Shown piece after piece: positions 54,469 to 64,000 of a stretch of 64,000 nucleotides of DNA (positions within the stretch are counted from its first letter, which is position 1; every line of letters begins with the position of its first letter). This DNA is from Rana temporaria. Lineage: Eukaryota; Chordata; Amphibia; Anura; Ranidae. The notes beneath the pieces were generated by a model. The model saw only the letters and a list, made by a program, of their open reading frames with translations, did not search any database and was not told the origin of the DNA. The translations under genes and the position numbers were made by a program. The stretch lies in contig NC_053494.1 in the NCBI RefSeq assembly GCF_905171775.1, positions 158,026,456 to 158,090,455 on the forward strand, read 5' to 3'.

Positions 54469-55433
54469 TTAACCACTTAAGGACCGGACCAATATGCTGC
54501 TAAATGACCCAATGGGTTTTTACAATTCGGCACTGCATCGCTTTAAAAGACAATTGCGCGGTCGTGCGACGTGGCTCCCAAACAAAATTAGCGTCCTTTT
54601 TTCCCCACAAATAGAGCTTTCTTTTGGTGGTATTTGATCACCTCTGCAGTTTTTATTTTTTGCGCTATAAACAAAAATACAGCGACAATTTTGAAAAAAA
54701 TGCAATATTTTTTACTTTTTACTATAATAAATATCCCCCAAAAACATATATATAAAAAAAAATGTTTCCTCAGTTTAGGCCGATACGTATTCTTCTACCT
54801 ATTTTTGGTAAAAAAAAAAAAAATCGCAATAAGCGTTTATCGATTGGTTTGCGCAAAATTTATAGCGTTTACAAAATAGGGGATAGTTTTATTATTTTTT
54901 TTCTTTTACTACTAATGGCGGCGATCAGTGATTTTTTTCGTGACTGCGACATTATGGCGGACACTTCGGACAATTTTGACACATTTTTGGGACCAAAAAT
55001 GCATTTAAATTGCATTGTTTATTGTGAAAATGACAGTTGCCGTTTGGGAGTTTACCACAGGGGGCGCTGTAGGAGTTAGGGTTCACCTAGTGTGTGTTTA
55101 CAACTGTAGGGGGGTGTGGCTGTAGGACTGACGTCATCGATCGAGTCTCCCTATAAAAGGGATAACTCGATCGATGCAGCCGCCACAGTGAAGCACGGGG
55201 AAGCCGTGTTTACATACGGCTCTCCCCGTTCTTTAGCTCCAGGGAGCGATCGCGATGGGGCGGCTATAAACGAATAGCCGCTCCGTCGTCCCGACCGCCG
55301 CATGTAGCGGGGGGGGGGGGTCCCGATCGGACCCCCGACCCACGTCTAGGCAGGGACGTACAGGTACGCCAATGTGCCTGTACGTGCCAGTCTGCCGACG
55401 TACATATACATGCGGCGGTCTGGAAGTGGTTAA
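54469..55433 (+). mobile_element. Family B repeat, second full copy
   Basis: TTAACCACTTAAGGACCGGACC to GGAAGTGGTTAAAG. It is collinear with 36,764-37,763 over its length. It lacks the GTCATTTTCACAGC segment before the AAAATGCATTTAAATTGCAT block and differs in the GC-rich end. Its right end overlaps by TTAA with the next element. Confidence 0.85.
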
Positions 55434-55956
55434 AGAATAAGTTTACTTTTAAAAATATATAAATGAATGCACTTTTTTTTTTAAAGTAAAAAAATATGCA
55501 TTTACTATTTCTTTTGTAGGAGTCTAGAAAGCATTGCAATCACTCGATCACGGGTGTTATACAGGACTCCTATAGACTGTCAGTGCAAGCTTTCTGCCCA
55601 TACATCCTACGGGGGGGAAACTTTCGCAAAGACAGGAAGACTTAATCAACTACTCAAGCGCTCAACAGAACCCTGGTAGTTCATTGAGAACTACAAGCCA
55701 ACAGCAATAAATGCTGTCGGTACTTGCAGTTCATGGATTCACAGGGCTCTGTGAATCAATGATGCAGTCGTGTGGACGGAGTCCTGCACGTACAACACTC
55801 TTTTCAAATAGTGAGAGCAGGTACGTGACGAAGATCCCTAGCCTGCTGTCACAGGGAGTGCGGGGAGCGGCTGCAGGATCAGGAACATGTTACATGTTCC
55901 ATTCAAAAAACGAGTGGAATGTGTAACATGTTCCAGAAAGTGAACTTATACTTTAA
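55430..55956 (+). mobile_element. MITE family M3, second copy
   Basis: The left end TTAAAGAATAAGTTTACTTTT pairs with the right end AAAGTGAACTTATACTTTAA. It shares segments with 28,631-29,039. It contains the palindrome ATGTTACATGTTCCATTC../..GGAATGTGTAACATGTTCC (55,886-55,935). Confidence 0.75.
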
Positions 55957-55999
55957 AGAGAACCTGCCCTTTAAACTTTTAACAGTAATGTGCCCAGTG

Positions 56000-56324
56000 T
56001 AAAGCCGGGTACACATGGGACGAATGTTGGGTGACAACGGCCAACATTTGGCCCACGTGTATGTAGGTCTGGCCGATAGAAGCCAGCAGTTTAGTCATGC
56101 TGGAAAACCAGAATTTGACCGACTTCCGATCAGCGCTCTCAGCCAATAGCTGAGAGCGCTGATCGGAGTGTTCTGGCAGGGGGCCATCCCCTGTCAGAAC
56201 ACAACAGCGCAGTGGGGGAGATTACTGAACTAACCTTGCATGGTTAGTACAGCGGCTCTAACCGGAGCCAAGTTTTTTTTTTATTCAACCCCTAGTGTGT
56301 AACTAATAGTGTGTACCAGGCTTA
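56000..56324. mobile_element. MITE with AAGCCGGGTACACA ends
   Basis: The left end TAAAGCCGGGTACACATGG and the right end AGTGTGTACCAGGCTTAA form an imperfect inverted pair. An internal hairpin GATCAGCGCTCTCAGC / GCTGAGAGCGCTGATC is perfect over 16 bp (56,128-56,165). Non-coding. Confidence 0.8.
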
Positions 56325-56388
56325 AGAGCAACCACTCTAAGGTACCAATTAACTTTATTTCCCACTTTGCTTCTCTTCTGGATGAACT

Positions 56389-56958
56389 ACACGATCGTTT
56401 TTCGGGTTCTAAAAAATTAATTTTTTTTTTCAGGTCATTAAAAACAATTGTGTGTGGGCTTCAGAGCATTTTTCGGGTTCTGAAAAACAGCCACATTTTT
56501 TTTCGAACATGCTCTATTTTTTCACGCCTTTTTTAACATTGAAGTTTTTAGGGTTGTAAAAAATGGTCGTGTGTGGGCTTTAACGACGTGAAAAATCTGC
56601 GCATTCTCAGAAGCAAGTTATGAGACGGGAGCGCTCGTTCTGGTAAAACTACCGTTCGTAATGGAGTAAGCACATTCATCACGCTGTAACAGACAGAAAA
56701 GCGCGAATCGTCTTTTACTAACACAAAATCAGCTAAAACAGCCCAAAGGGTGGCGTCATCCTAATGGAAATTCCCCTTTATAGTGCCGTCGTACGTGTTG
56801 TACGTCACCGCGCTTTGCTAGAGCATTTTTTTTTCACGATCGTGTGTAGGCAAGGCCGTTTTAATGATCGGGTTGAAAAAAACACATTTTTTTCTAGACC
56901 CTTAAAAAACTTCGTTTTTTAGAACCCGAAAAACGACAGTCGTGTGTACGCGGCATGA
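56389..56958. mobile_element. MITE of the TTTTTCGGGTTCTAAAAAA type
   Basis: The left part ACGATCGTTTTTCGGGTTCTAAAAAA is mirrored at the right by TTTTTTAGAACCCGAAAAACGACAGTCGTGTGTACGCGG. Internal repeats of the same motif occur at 56,470 and 56,860. The left end seems truncated (the GTGTGTACGCGG tip is missing there). Confidence 0.7.
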
Positions 56959-57044
56959 GTTTCTCACAAACTATTTTTCCTTCCATTTCCAACAGATGTC
57001 GGAGATGTGAATTTGTGGTTGGATCAGTTTCACATTTTAATGAT

Positions 57045-58075
57045 GTGTCCAAAAAATATACCTTTTTTGGAGGAGATTAACTCATTCCTTCCCAATACCT
57101 TTTTTGGAGGAGGTTAACTCATTCCTTCCTAAGATAGTTAGCAGACCTGTCCACCTAGACCCGCTGACGTATCTTTCGTACCTTCCTCTGTGGGAGCTAG
57201 AGAAAAACCTTAAAAAAATGAATGACACATATTTTCACAGTGGCTGGATGTTTAATTACTGCTCGATGGAAACAGATATTTCCCCCAATGTTTTTTGCCT
57301 TTCTACAATAGGTTAGAGAAGTAAGACCCATGAAATACATTAAGGCCAGATCGCACAATACCCTAGTTAAATTTACTATTGTTTGGGATGCTTGGGATGA
57401 CTACTTAGCCCTTAATGCGCCTTAATCATCTTGGGCTATGGCACACAGAGTGGTTTAATTGTCCTCTCTCCTTGGGGTTTGGTACCAATCTCTTTTGTCT
57501 ATCCTTTTTGCTCTTGAATTTTTTTTTTTTTTATGTACCATGTTACTGCATCAGGGCTGGGAGAAGTGGTGGGCAGGAGGGAAGGTTGCCCTGGTCGCAG
57601 CAGTTTACTGTATGAATGGGGCACCAGTGAGCTCATTCTGAATCATAAAGGCATTTTGACAAGTGGATGACTGCTGGGTGTAACATCAACCTAAGCTTGC
57701 ACATAATGAAGGAGGGGGGCGCAGTTTGGCTTCTTTGTCCTGGATTACCTTATCCCAACACTGTACTGCATTGTATCAATATCATGCATTACAGAGTTTT
57801 TGGATGTCCTAGTACTCCATGTTCTTGTATGGGCTGGCCCGCTTTGGGATCCACACAGTGGCTTCCGAGTGGGTCATCCCAGTTGCCATTTTCATTATAT
57901 GAGAAGCAGTGTACTCACTACTCTTTTTACTAGGTTTGTCATCTGTACAATTTTATGTTGCAGCGATTTCTAGTACTCATGGTATACCTTTCTGGATTTT
58001 TCTTTGTTCATTATTTTATTCTTCTTTGTAAAATTTAAAAATATTTCTTTAAATAAAGTTCTATAAAAAAAAAAA
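57045..58075 (+). mobile_element. LINE-like 3' end with poly(A) tail
   Basis: About 1 kb ends with TTTAAATAAAGTTCTAT followed by a run of A (58,064-58,075), so an AATAAA signal lies about 7 bases before an A-tail. The upstream part contains broken coding remnants (PLTYLSYLPLWELEK; TIVWDAWDDYLALNAP) resembling the end of a LINE ORF2. The 5' end is truncated. A 44-bp tandem duplication (ACCTTTTTTGGAGGAG.. twice) lies at its left edge. Confidence 0.6.
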
Positions 58076-58612
58076 TCTGGGCTACACCCCAACCCTACAG
58101 CAAAGCATAACACTATAATCAATATTCAGTAAGAGAACTCTCTCAAGGTCATGGGACAGTAGGTAGGTGGAGCTTAGCTTCTGAGGGCGGCACCAAGCCC
58201 AGATATTGTGGACATCAAGACCCTAGTAAGTGACGGTATTCCGGCATCAAGGGGTAGAACAGAGGTATTAAAGATAATAGAGGCAGCTGATAGGTTCGCT
58301 TTAAACTGCTAACCTTTTGCAAATGTATTTAAAAAAAAAAAATGCATATTCTGTGTTTGGTGTGTAGTGCAGCTGACTGAAGGACAATACACATTCAGAC
58401 TGCAAAGGTTAGTAGGAAAATACTTTTGCAAATAAACTGTACAAAGATAAAACTCACTTCAAAGTTTACTCAGACATTGTTATATAAAGTGCAGAGAAAT
58501 CCATCTAAAAATGTCCAACGAAAGTTTCTATATCACAAGAGTCTGATGCCGGCAGCCTTTGCATAGCAAGATGTTTACAAAGTCTATGATTACCTAAAAA
58601 GTCATCTTGGGC
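58076..58612 (-). other. PLEKHA3: PLEKHA3 3'UTR (start)
   Basis: Sequence directly downstream of the PLEKHA3 stop on the - strand. No clear - strand AATAAA was found before the LINE-like insertion. The end of the UTR is therefore unknown; it may continue past it. Confidence 0.5.
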
Positions 58613-58740
58613 TCAGGAAGAGAAAGATGCAGAGGAATCCTCCGTTTCAGAAGGCTGCTTTGCTCTAATCTTGTTTTCTGCCAGACTGCATGCAGGAGGC
58701 AAATCACCATTGATTCCAACTCTGGGGTAGTGAACGAACC
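58613..58740 (-). CDS. PLEKHA3: PLEKHA3 (FAPP1) terminal coding exon
   Basis: 128 bp: acceptor TTTCCTAG, then GG completing an Arg codon, 41 residues and TGA at 58,615-58,613. The peptide FVHYPRVGINGDLPPACSLA..KQPSETEDSSASFSS lines up with the human FAPP1 C-terminus (NGDL, KKQSESED, SFSS ending). FAPP1 is a PH-domain protein that binds PI4P and ARF1 at the trans-Golgi network. This exon codes only the acidic/Ser-rich C-terminal tail, not the PH domain. Confidence 0.92.
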
Positions 58741-58831
58741 CTAGGAAACAGGTACATTTCAATCATCAAAACGTTCAATATGCAGTCAATGCATCCCAAC
58801 TTGGGGCTTTTACAGGTGTCCTCACACTCAT

Positions 58832-59312
58832 CATTATTATTATTATTACACAGGATTTATATAGGACCAACAGTCTGTGTAGCGCTTTACAACATGAGGG
58901 CAGACAGTACAGTTACATTACATTACAATTCCATACAGGAGGAATCAAAGGGCCCTACTCGTTAGAGTTTACAATCTAAGAGGGAGGGTCAAGTGAACAA
59001 AAGGTAATAACTGTGGGGGATGAGCTGATGGAGAAAATAAAAGTAAAGTTGTTAGGTGTGGGCAGGACATGCTTCTCTGAAGAGATGGGTTTTTTTCAGG
59101 GATCGTCTAAAAGCAAACAAAGTAGGAGATGGTTGGACAGACTGGGGTAGGGAGTTCCAAAGGATGGGAGAGGCTCTGGAAAAGTCCTGAAGGCGAGCAT
59201 GGGAGGAGGTGACGAGGGAGCTAAAGAGCAGGAGGTCTTGGGAGGAACGAAAAGAACGATTAGGTTGGTATTTTGAGACGAGGCTAGTGTATTATTATTA
59301 TTAAATACTAAT
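58832..59312 (+). repeat. Interspersed repeat flanked by (ATT)n: ACAGGATTTATATAGG..
   Basis: Begins after (ATT)5 with ACACAGGATTTATATAGGACC. It includes GTGTAGCGCTTTACAACATGAGG, GGGCCCTACTCGTTAGAG and GATGGGTTTTTTTCAGGGATCG, and ends before another (ATT)n. The phrase TAGCGCTTTACAA is typical of a high-copy amphibian/vertebrate repeat. No coding capacity. Class uncertain. Confidence 0.65.
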
Positions 59313-59392
59313 TTAATAATAATACACAATTGATTTAATATTCATATACTAAAAGCATAGACTGATTGGGTGACACTTTAGGTAGAGGTCGA

Positions 59393-60273
59393 CTGATATA
59401 TATCAGCTGAAATTTGGCCATTTTTGATAAATCGACATCGGCCGATAATTATCCAAATCAGGCCGATATTTAACACCGTGCCCACAAGTGTTCTTCTCTT
59501 CTCCACACTCCGCTGGCATTGATGTCGGGGGTGGGCTGGACCCAGCAGCTATCAAGCACCAGCCAATGGGATGGGAACTGGGCGGGCCACTACGTGATCT
59601 GTTGCCACGCCTCCCTTTAAGCAGCCCAATCATTGGCTGGTGTTTGATAGCTGCTGGGTCCAGCACACCCCGGGTCCCGCCCATCTCCGACATCACCACT
59701 GAATTTTGACAGCTCCTCTCTTTACATTCAGTTGTCAATTTCACACACACAGTTACACTCAGTGTCAAACCTGCCAGTGCCAATGGGTGGCAACGGGTGC
59801 CACCTGCCAGTGCCAACCAGCGCCACCTGCCAATACCAACCAGTGCTACCTGCCAGTGCCAATCAGCGCCACTTGTCAGTGCAAACCAGTGCCATCTGTT
59901 GGTGCCACCTGCCAATCAGTGCCAACTGCCAGTGCTAACCAATGCCACCTGCCAGTGCTTGCAAGTGCCACCTGCCAGTGACAATCAGTGCTTGCAAGGG
60001 CCACCTGCCAGTGCCACCTGCCAGTGTCATCTGCCAGTGCCAATCAGTGCTTGAAAGTGGCACCTGCCAGTGTCAATCAGTGCCACCTGTCAGTGCCAAC
60101 CAGTGCCATCTGCACTGAGCACATTAAGTGTGTGGTAGAGTGACAAGAGCAAGCACGGGGAAGTGGAGTGGGAGAGTTAAAAAAAATTAAATAAAATAGG
60201 CCTAAAATATCGGCATCATATATCGACCATTGCCCCTGATTTCTAAATGTCGGCCAGAGAAAAACCCATATAG
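59393..60273. mobile_element. MITE-like unit with GATAAATCGACATCGGCCGAT, containing a minisatellite
   Basis: Left AGAGGTCGACTGATATATATCAGC and ATCGACATCGGCCGATAATT are mirrored by right AAAATATCGGCATCATATATCGACC and TGTCGGCCAGAG. The pattern of decayed terminal inverted repeats suggests a MITE. Its inside has expanded into the CCACCTGCCAGTGCC array. Confidence 0.65.
59765..60118. repeat. Minisatellite CCACCTGCCAGTGCCAA(C/T)CAGTG
   Basis: More than a dozen imperfect tandem units of 16-24 bp built from CACCTGCCAGTG and CCAATCAGTG modules. Open frames on both strands through it (Cys/Gln/Pro-rich on +) are by-products. Confidence 0.88.
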
Positions 60274-60419
60274 GGCATGAACTGAATGATACTGGGTGTC
60301 ATTTAACCCAGAGGAAGAGTGGTGCTGAATTGCTGAATCAGCGAGTTTGTGGAGGATAGCACTGGAGATAGGTAATTTTTTGCTTTCAGCAGTGTCACAT
60401 TTTAAATGGCAATTACTTA

Positions 60420-60600
60420 GTCATGCAACACTGTACCCAAACAAATTTTTTATTATTTTGTTTTTACAAATAGAGCTTTCTTTTGGCGCTGTTTGATCAC
60501 CAATGGGTTTTTTATTTGTGGCTAAATAAAAAAAGACTGAACATTTTGAAAACAAAAATCTTTAATTTCGTAAATAAAGTATGTTTTCTTCTTCACTGAT
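60420..60600 (+). repeat. Diverged relative of the family B core
   Basis: TACAAATAGAGCTTTCTTTTGG followed by TTTGATCACC and a C-to-A-rich AACATTTTGAAAAC stretch. The order is the same as in family B but with many changes. It runs directly into the GGTGGCACTGATGGGCA minisatellite, suggesting a distinct subfamily. Confidence 0.65.
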
Positions 60601-60850
60601 GAGGCTGCACTGACGAGTACTGATAAGGCGGCAGTAATGAGGTGGCACTGATATGCAGCAGTGATGGGCATTTATAGGTGGCACTGAAAGGACGCACTGA
60701 TGGGTACTTATAGGTGGCACCGATGGGCACTTATAGGTGACAATGATGGGTTGCACTGGCAGGCAGCACAGATGGGCATTAATTGGCATCTTTAATGGGC
60801 ATGATTGGCAGTGGTTGTCATAGGTGGGCATCCCTGGTGGGTCATGATTA
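60600..60850. repeat. Degenerate minisatellite GGTGGCACTGATGGGCATTTATA
   Basis: About nine degenerate 23-26-bp units, recognisable by GGTGGCACTGA, GATGGGCA and CTTATAGGTG words. They decay toward 60,850. Confidence 0.75.
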
Positions 60851-61298
60851 TCAGTGCAGGACTTTTCAACCTGTACCTGTAATGCAGTGGTGTGAAAAGT
60901 CCTATAGGATTTAAAGAACATTTTTTTTCTTCTTTCTAAAAATGCAGGAAAAATGCATCGGTGTGAAAGAGTCATTAATCTTCGGATAATTTCAACATGA
61001 ATCTCTTATGGAGATAACAGCTGCTTATGCATTTTCATCATATGGCTTGGAATGCCCAGGTTTATGGCAGAGGTTTTCGCTAATAATTTACGGCGACTTG
61101 TCACTCACTATCTTGGGCTGGACAGGAAAGAGGAACGGTTTTGTGGGTTTACAGACGGAATGTAAGGTTTTTGCAGAGGGAGATAAGATTTTATCACTTT
61201 CTAAGCGTAATGTAATTACCCAATTGGTGAACAAGAACAGAGGAGGAAGTGGAAGGAAAAGGAAAAATAAATTATTTTATATTAAGTTCTTTCCTTCT
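60851..61298. other. PLEKHA3 intron, unassigned
   Basis: An open frame of 121 codons on + (61,008-61,373) starts here but runs into the family B copy. It has no recognisable domain, so it is not called a gene. Confidence 0.4.
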
Positions 61299-62281
61299 TT
61301 AACCACTTGCCAACCGCGCACCGCAGTTATACGTCCACAAGGTGGCTCTGCTGGGCGAGAGCACGTAATATGACGTCCTCTCTTCCAGCCGCCACTAGGG
61401 GGCGCGCGCACGCGCCCCCCGCTCGCCCCCGACTCCCGTGCGTGTGCCCGGCGGGCGCGATAGCCGCCGGGCACACGCGATCGCTCGGTACAGAGCGGGG
61501 ACCGGGAGCTGTGTGTGTAAACACACAGCTCTCGGTCCTGTCAGCAGGGGAAATGCTGATCTTCGGTTCATACAATGTATGAACCGAGGATCAGTGTTTC
61601 CCCTAGTGAGGCCACCCCCCCCCCCACAGTAAGAACACACCCAGGCATACTTAACCCCTTCCCCGCCCCCTAGTGTTAACCCCTTCACTGCCAGTGGCAT
61701 TTTTATAGTAATCCAATGCATTTTTATAGCACTGATCGCTATAAAAATGCCAATGGTCCCAAAAATGTGTCAAAAGTGTCCGCCATAATGTCGCAGTACC
61801 GAAAAAAAAAAAAAATCGCTGATCGCCGCCATTACTAGTAAAAAAAATATAATAAAAATGACATAAAAATACCCCCTATTTTGTAAACGCTATAACTTTT
61901 GCGCAAACCAATCAATAAACGCTTATTGCGATTTTTTTTTACGAAAAATATGTAGAAGAAAACGTAACGGCCTAAACTGAGGAAAAAAAATGTTTTTTTA
62001 TATATTTTTGGGGGATATTTATTACAGCAAAATGTAAAAAATATTCATTTTTTTCAAAATTGTTGCTCTATTTTTGTTTATAGCGCAAAAACTAAAAACC
62101 GCAGAGGTGATCAAATACCACCAAAAGAAAGCTCTATTTGTGGGAAAAAAAGGACGCCAATTTTGTTTGGGAGCCACGTCGCACGACGGCGCAATTGTCT
62201 GTTAAAGCGACGCAGTCCCGAATCGCAAAAAGTACTCTGGTCTTTGGGCAGCAATATGGTCCGGGGGGGGTAAGTGGTTAA
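61299..62281 (-). mobile_element. Family B repeat, inverted copy
   Basis: TTAACCACTTGCCAACCGCGC on the left and GGGGGGGGTAAGTGGTTAA on the right. The reverse complement is collinear with the 36.8- and 54.5-kb copies in its AT-rich half (CAATAAGCG, GCGCAAAAG, GAGCTTTCTTTTGGTGG). The GC-rich half is different and carries the hairpin GTGCCCGGCGG../CCGCCGGGCAC (61,444-61,474). This suggests a subfamily. Confidence 0.82.
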
Positions 62282-62329
62282 AAAAAAAAAAAAAGAACAT
62301 GTAAGAAGCCATTACCCAAATGCTTGTTT

Positions 62330-63134
62330 GAGAGAGAGGGGAGAGATACGAGAGAGCGAGAGAGCCCGAGAGAGCGCGAGAGAGGAGATATATGAGAGAT
62401 GAGAAAGAGCGAAAGAGATAAGAGAGGTGAGAGAGAGTGAGATAAGAGGTGAGAGAGAGTGAGATAAGAGCTGAGAGAGAGTGAGATAAGAGCTGAGAGA
62501 GAGTGAGATAAGAGCGAGAGAGAGAGAGAGAGAGTGAGATAAGAGCGAGAGAGAGAGAGAGTGAGATAAGAGCGAGAGAGAGAGAGAGTGAGATAAGAGC
62601 GAGAGAGAGAGAGAGTGAGATAAGAGCGAGAGCGAGAGAGAGGTGAGATAAGAGCGAGAGAGAGGTGAGATAAGAGCGAGAGAGAGGTGAGAGCGAGAGA
62701 GAGGTGAGAGCGAGAGAGAGGTGAGAGCGAGAGAGAGGTGAGAGCGAGAGAGAGGTGAGAGCGAAAGAGATGTGAGAGCGAGAGAGAGGTGAGAGCGAGA
62801 GAGAGGTGAGAGCGAGAGAGAGGTGAGAGCGAGAGAGAGGTGAGAGCGAGAGAGAGGTGAGAGCGAGAGAGAGGTGAGAGCGAGAGAGGGGTGAGAGCGA
62901 GAGAGAGGTGAGAGCGAGAGAGAGGTGAGAGCGAGAGAGAGGAGAGAGCGAGAGCGAGAGAGAGGTGAGAGCGAGAGAGAGGTGAGAGCGAGAGAGAGGT
63001 GAGAGCGAGAGAGAGGTGAGAGCGAGAGAGAGGTGAGAGCGAGAGAGAGGTGAGAGAGAGGTGAGAGCGAGAGAGAGGTGAGAGCGAGAGAGAGGTGAGA
63101 GCGAGAGAGAGGTGAGAGCGAGAGAGATATGAGA
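62330..63134. repeat. GA/CT-rich minisatellite, 17-bp unit GAGAGCGAGAGAGAGGT
   Basis: About 800 bp. The left part has (AGAG)n with GATAAGAGCTGAGAGAGAGT units. The right part has over 20 near-identical 17-bp copies of GAGAGCGAGAGAGAGGT. It starts 6-7 bases beyond the PLEKHA3 splice donor. Because 17 is not a multiple of 3 and the array has no stops on the - strand, a 17-residue Ser/Leu-rich period appears in translation. Confidence 0.95.
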
Positions 63135-63140
63135 GCTTAC

Positions 63141-63253
63141 TATCAGAATCTTCTACAGGACCATCACTGGCTGCTTCTGTATCAGAGTAAGCACTTCGCC
63201 TCCTGTGAGATGCCCGATGAATTGATATATGCTCCTTTAGAGAATAGGTATTC
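63141..63253 (-). CDS. PLEKHA3: PLEKHA3 (FAPP1) penultimate coding exon
   Basis: 113 bp on the - strand: acceptor TTTTGTAG, one base completing a codon, 37 residues (NTYSLKEHIS.. to EDSD), and one base before the donor GTAAGC. The peptide matches the human FAPP1 tail in HSIKEP-like, SQRRRR-like (SHRRRS) and YSDTDS-like (YSDTEA) blocks. Joined to the terminal exon it reads through as SDR, as in human PDRP. Role: the linker/tail after the PH domain. Earlier exons are beyond the window. Confidence 0.9.

Positions 63254-64000
<747 letters not shown>

Larger units (their letters stand above)
58741..63140 (-). other. PLEKHA3: PLEKHA3 last intron (4.4 kb)
   Basis: Intron between the two PLEKHA3 exons, phase 1. 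Donor GTAAGC at 63,140-63,135 and acceptor CCTAG at 58,741-58,742. It is almost completely built from repeats, listed separately. Confidence 0.9.

Noticed and set aside
59732..60054. Cys/Gln/Pro-rich frames over the 59.8-60.1 kb array
   Set aside because: Composition artefact of the CCACCTGCCAGTGCC minisatellite.
61008..61373. A 121-codon + strand frame in the PLEKHA3 intron
   Set aside because: No family recognised, and its last third is family B repeat sequence.

Overview
The window is nuclear DNA from a vertebrate. It carries the 3' part of the titin gene (TTN) on the + strand and, tail to tail with it, the last two coding exons of PLEKHA3 (FAPP1) on the - strand. The same TTN/PLEKHA3 convergent arrangement is known in human. 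An anuran amphibian, probably a ranid frog, is the most likely source. That is inferred from the very high load of foldback DNA elements with ends such as TTAAAGCGG and from a DIRS-type retrotransposon. No species can be proved from the sequence alone.

Region 1 (1-33,925) is titin. Thirty-two exons with GT/AG splice sites and consistent phases (almost all phase 1) give about 19.4 kb of coding sequence, roughly 6,460 residues. The domain order is Fn3, Ig-Fn3-Fn3-Fn3 (tail of one A-band super-repeat). Three complete 11-domain super-repeats of the form (Ig-Fn-Fn)(Ig-Fn-Fn-Fn)(Ig-Fn-Fn-Fn) follow. Then come Ig-Ig-Fn-Fn-Ig-Ig-Fn, the titin kinase, and the M-band region with its insertions. The coding part ends with the Ser-rich is7 exon and the M10 Ig exon, followed by a ~1 kb 3'UTR with two AATAAA signals. 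The Ig domain called M7 in human titin appears to be absent.

Region 2 (33,926-58,612) is intergenic and repeat-rich. It holds a decayed DIRS-like tyrosine-recombinase retrotransposon on the - strand (about 38.1-42.7 kb) that carries two later insertions, a 31-bp minisatellite with higher-order structure, many palindromic MITEs, and a LINE-like 3' end with a poly(A) tail. Two weak hints of additional - strand transcripts are noted (53.9 kb and 45.06 kb).

Region 3 (58,613-64,000) is PLEKHA3. The terminal coding exon is at 58,613-58,740 and the preceding exon at 63,141-63,253. The intron between them is full of repeats and starts, a few bases after the splice donor, with an ~800-bp CT-rich 17-bp minisatellite. 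The window ends inside an (AT)n tract.

Functionally the two genes are unrelated. Titin is the sarcomeric ruler and M-band signalling scaffold; PLEKHA3 is a PI4P/ARF1-binding trans-Golgi adaptor. They share only the 3' intergenic space. The main interest outside the genes is the record of transposition: exact 8-bp target duplications, a three-level nest, and a pair of duplicated segments that each carry an insertion missing from the other.
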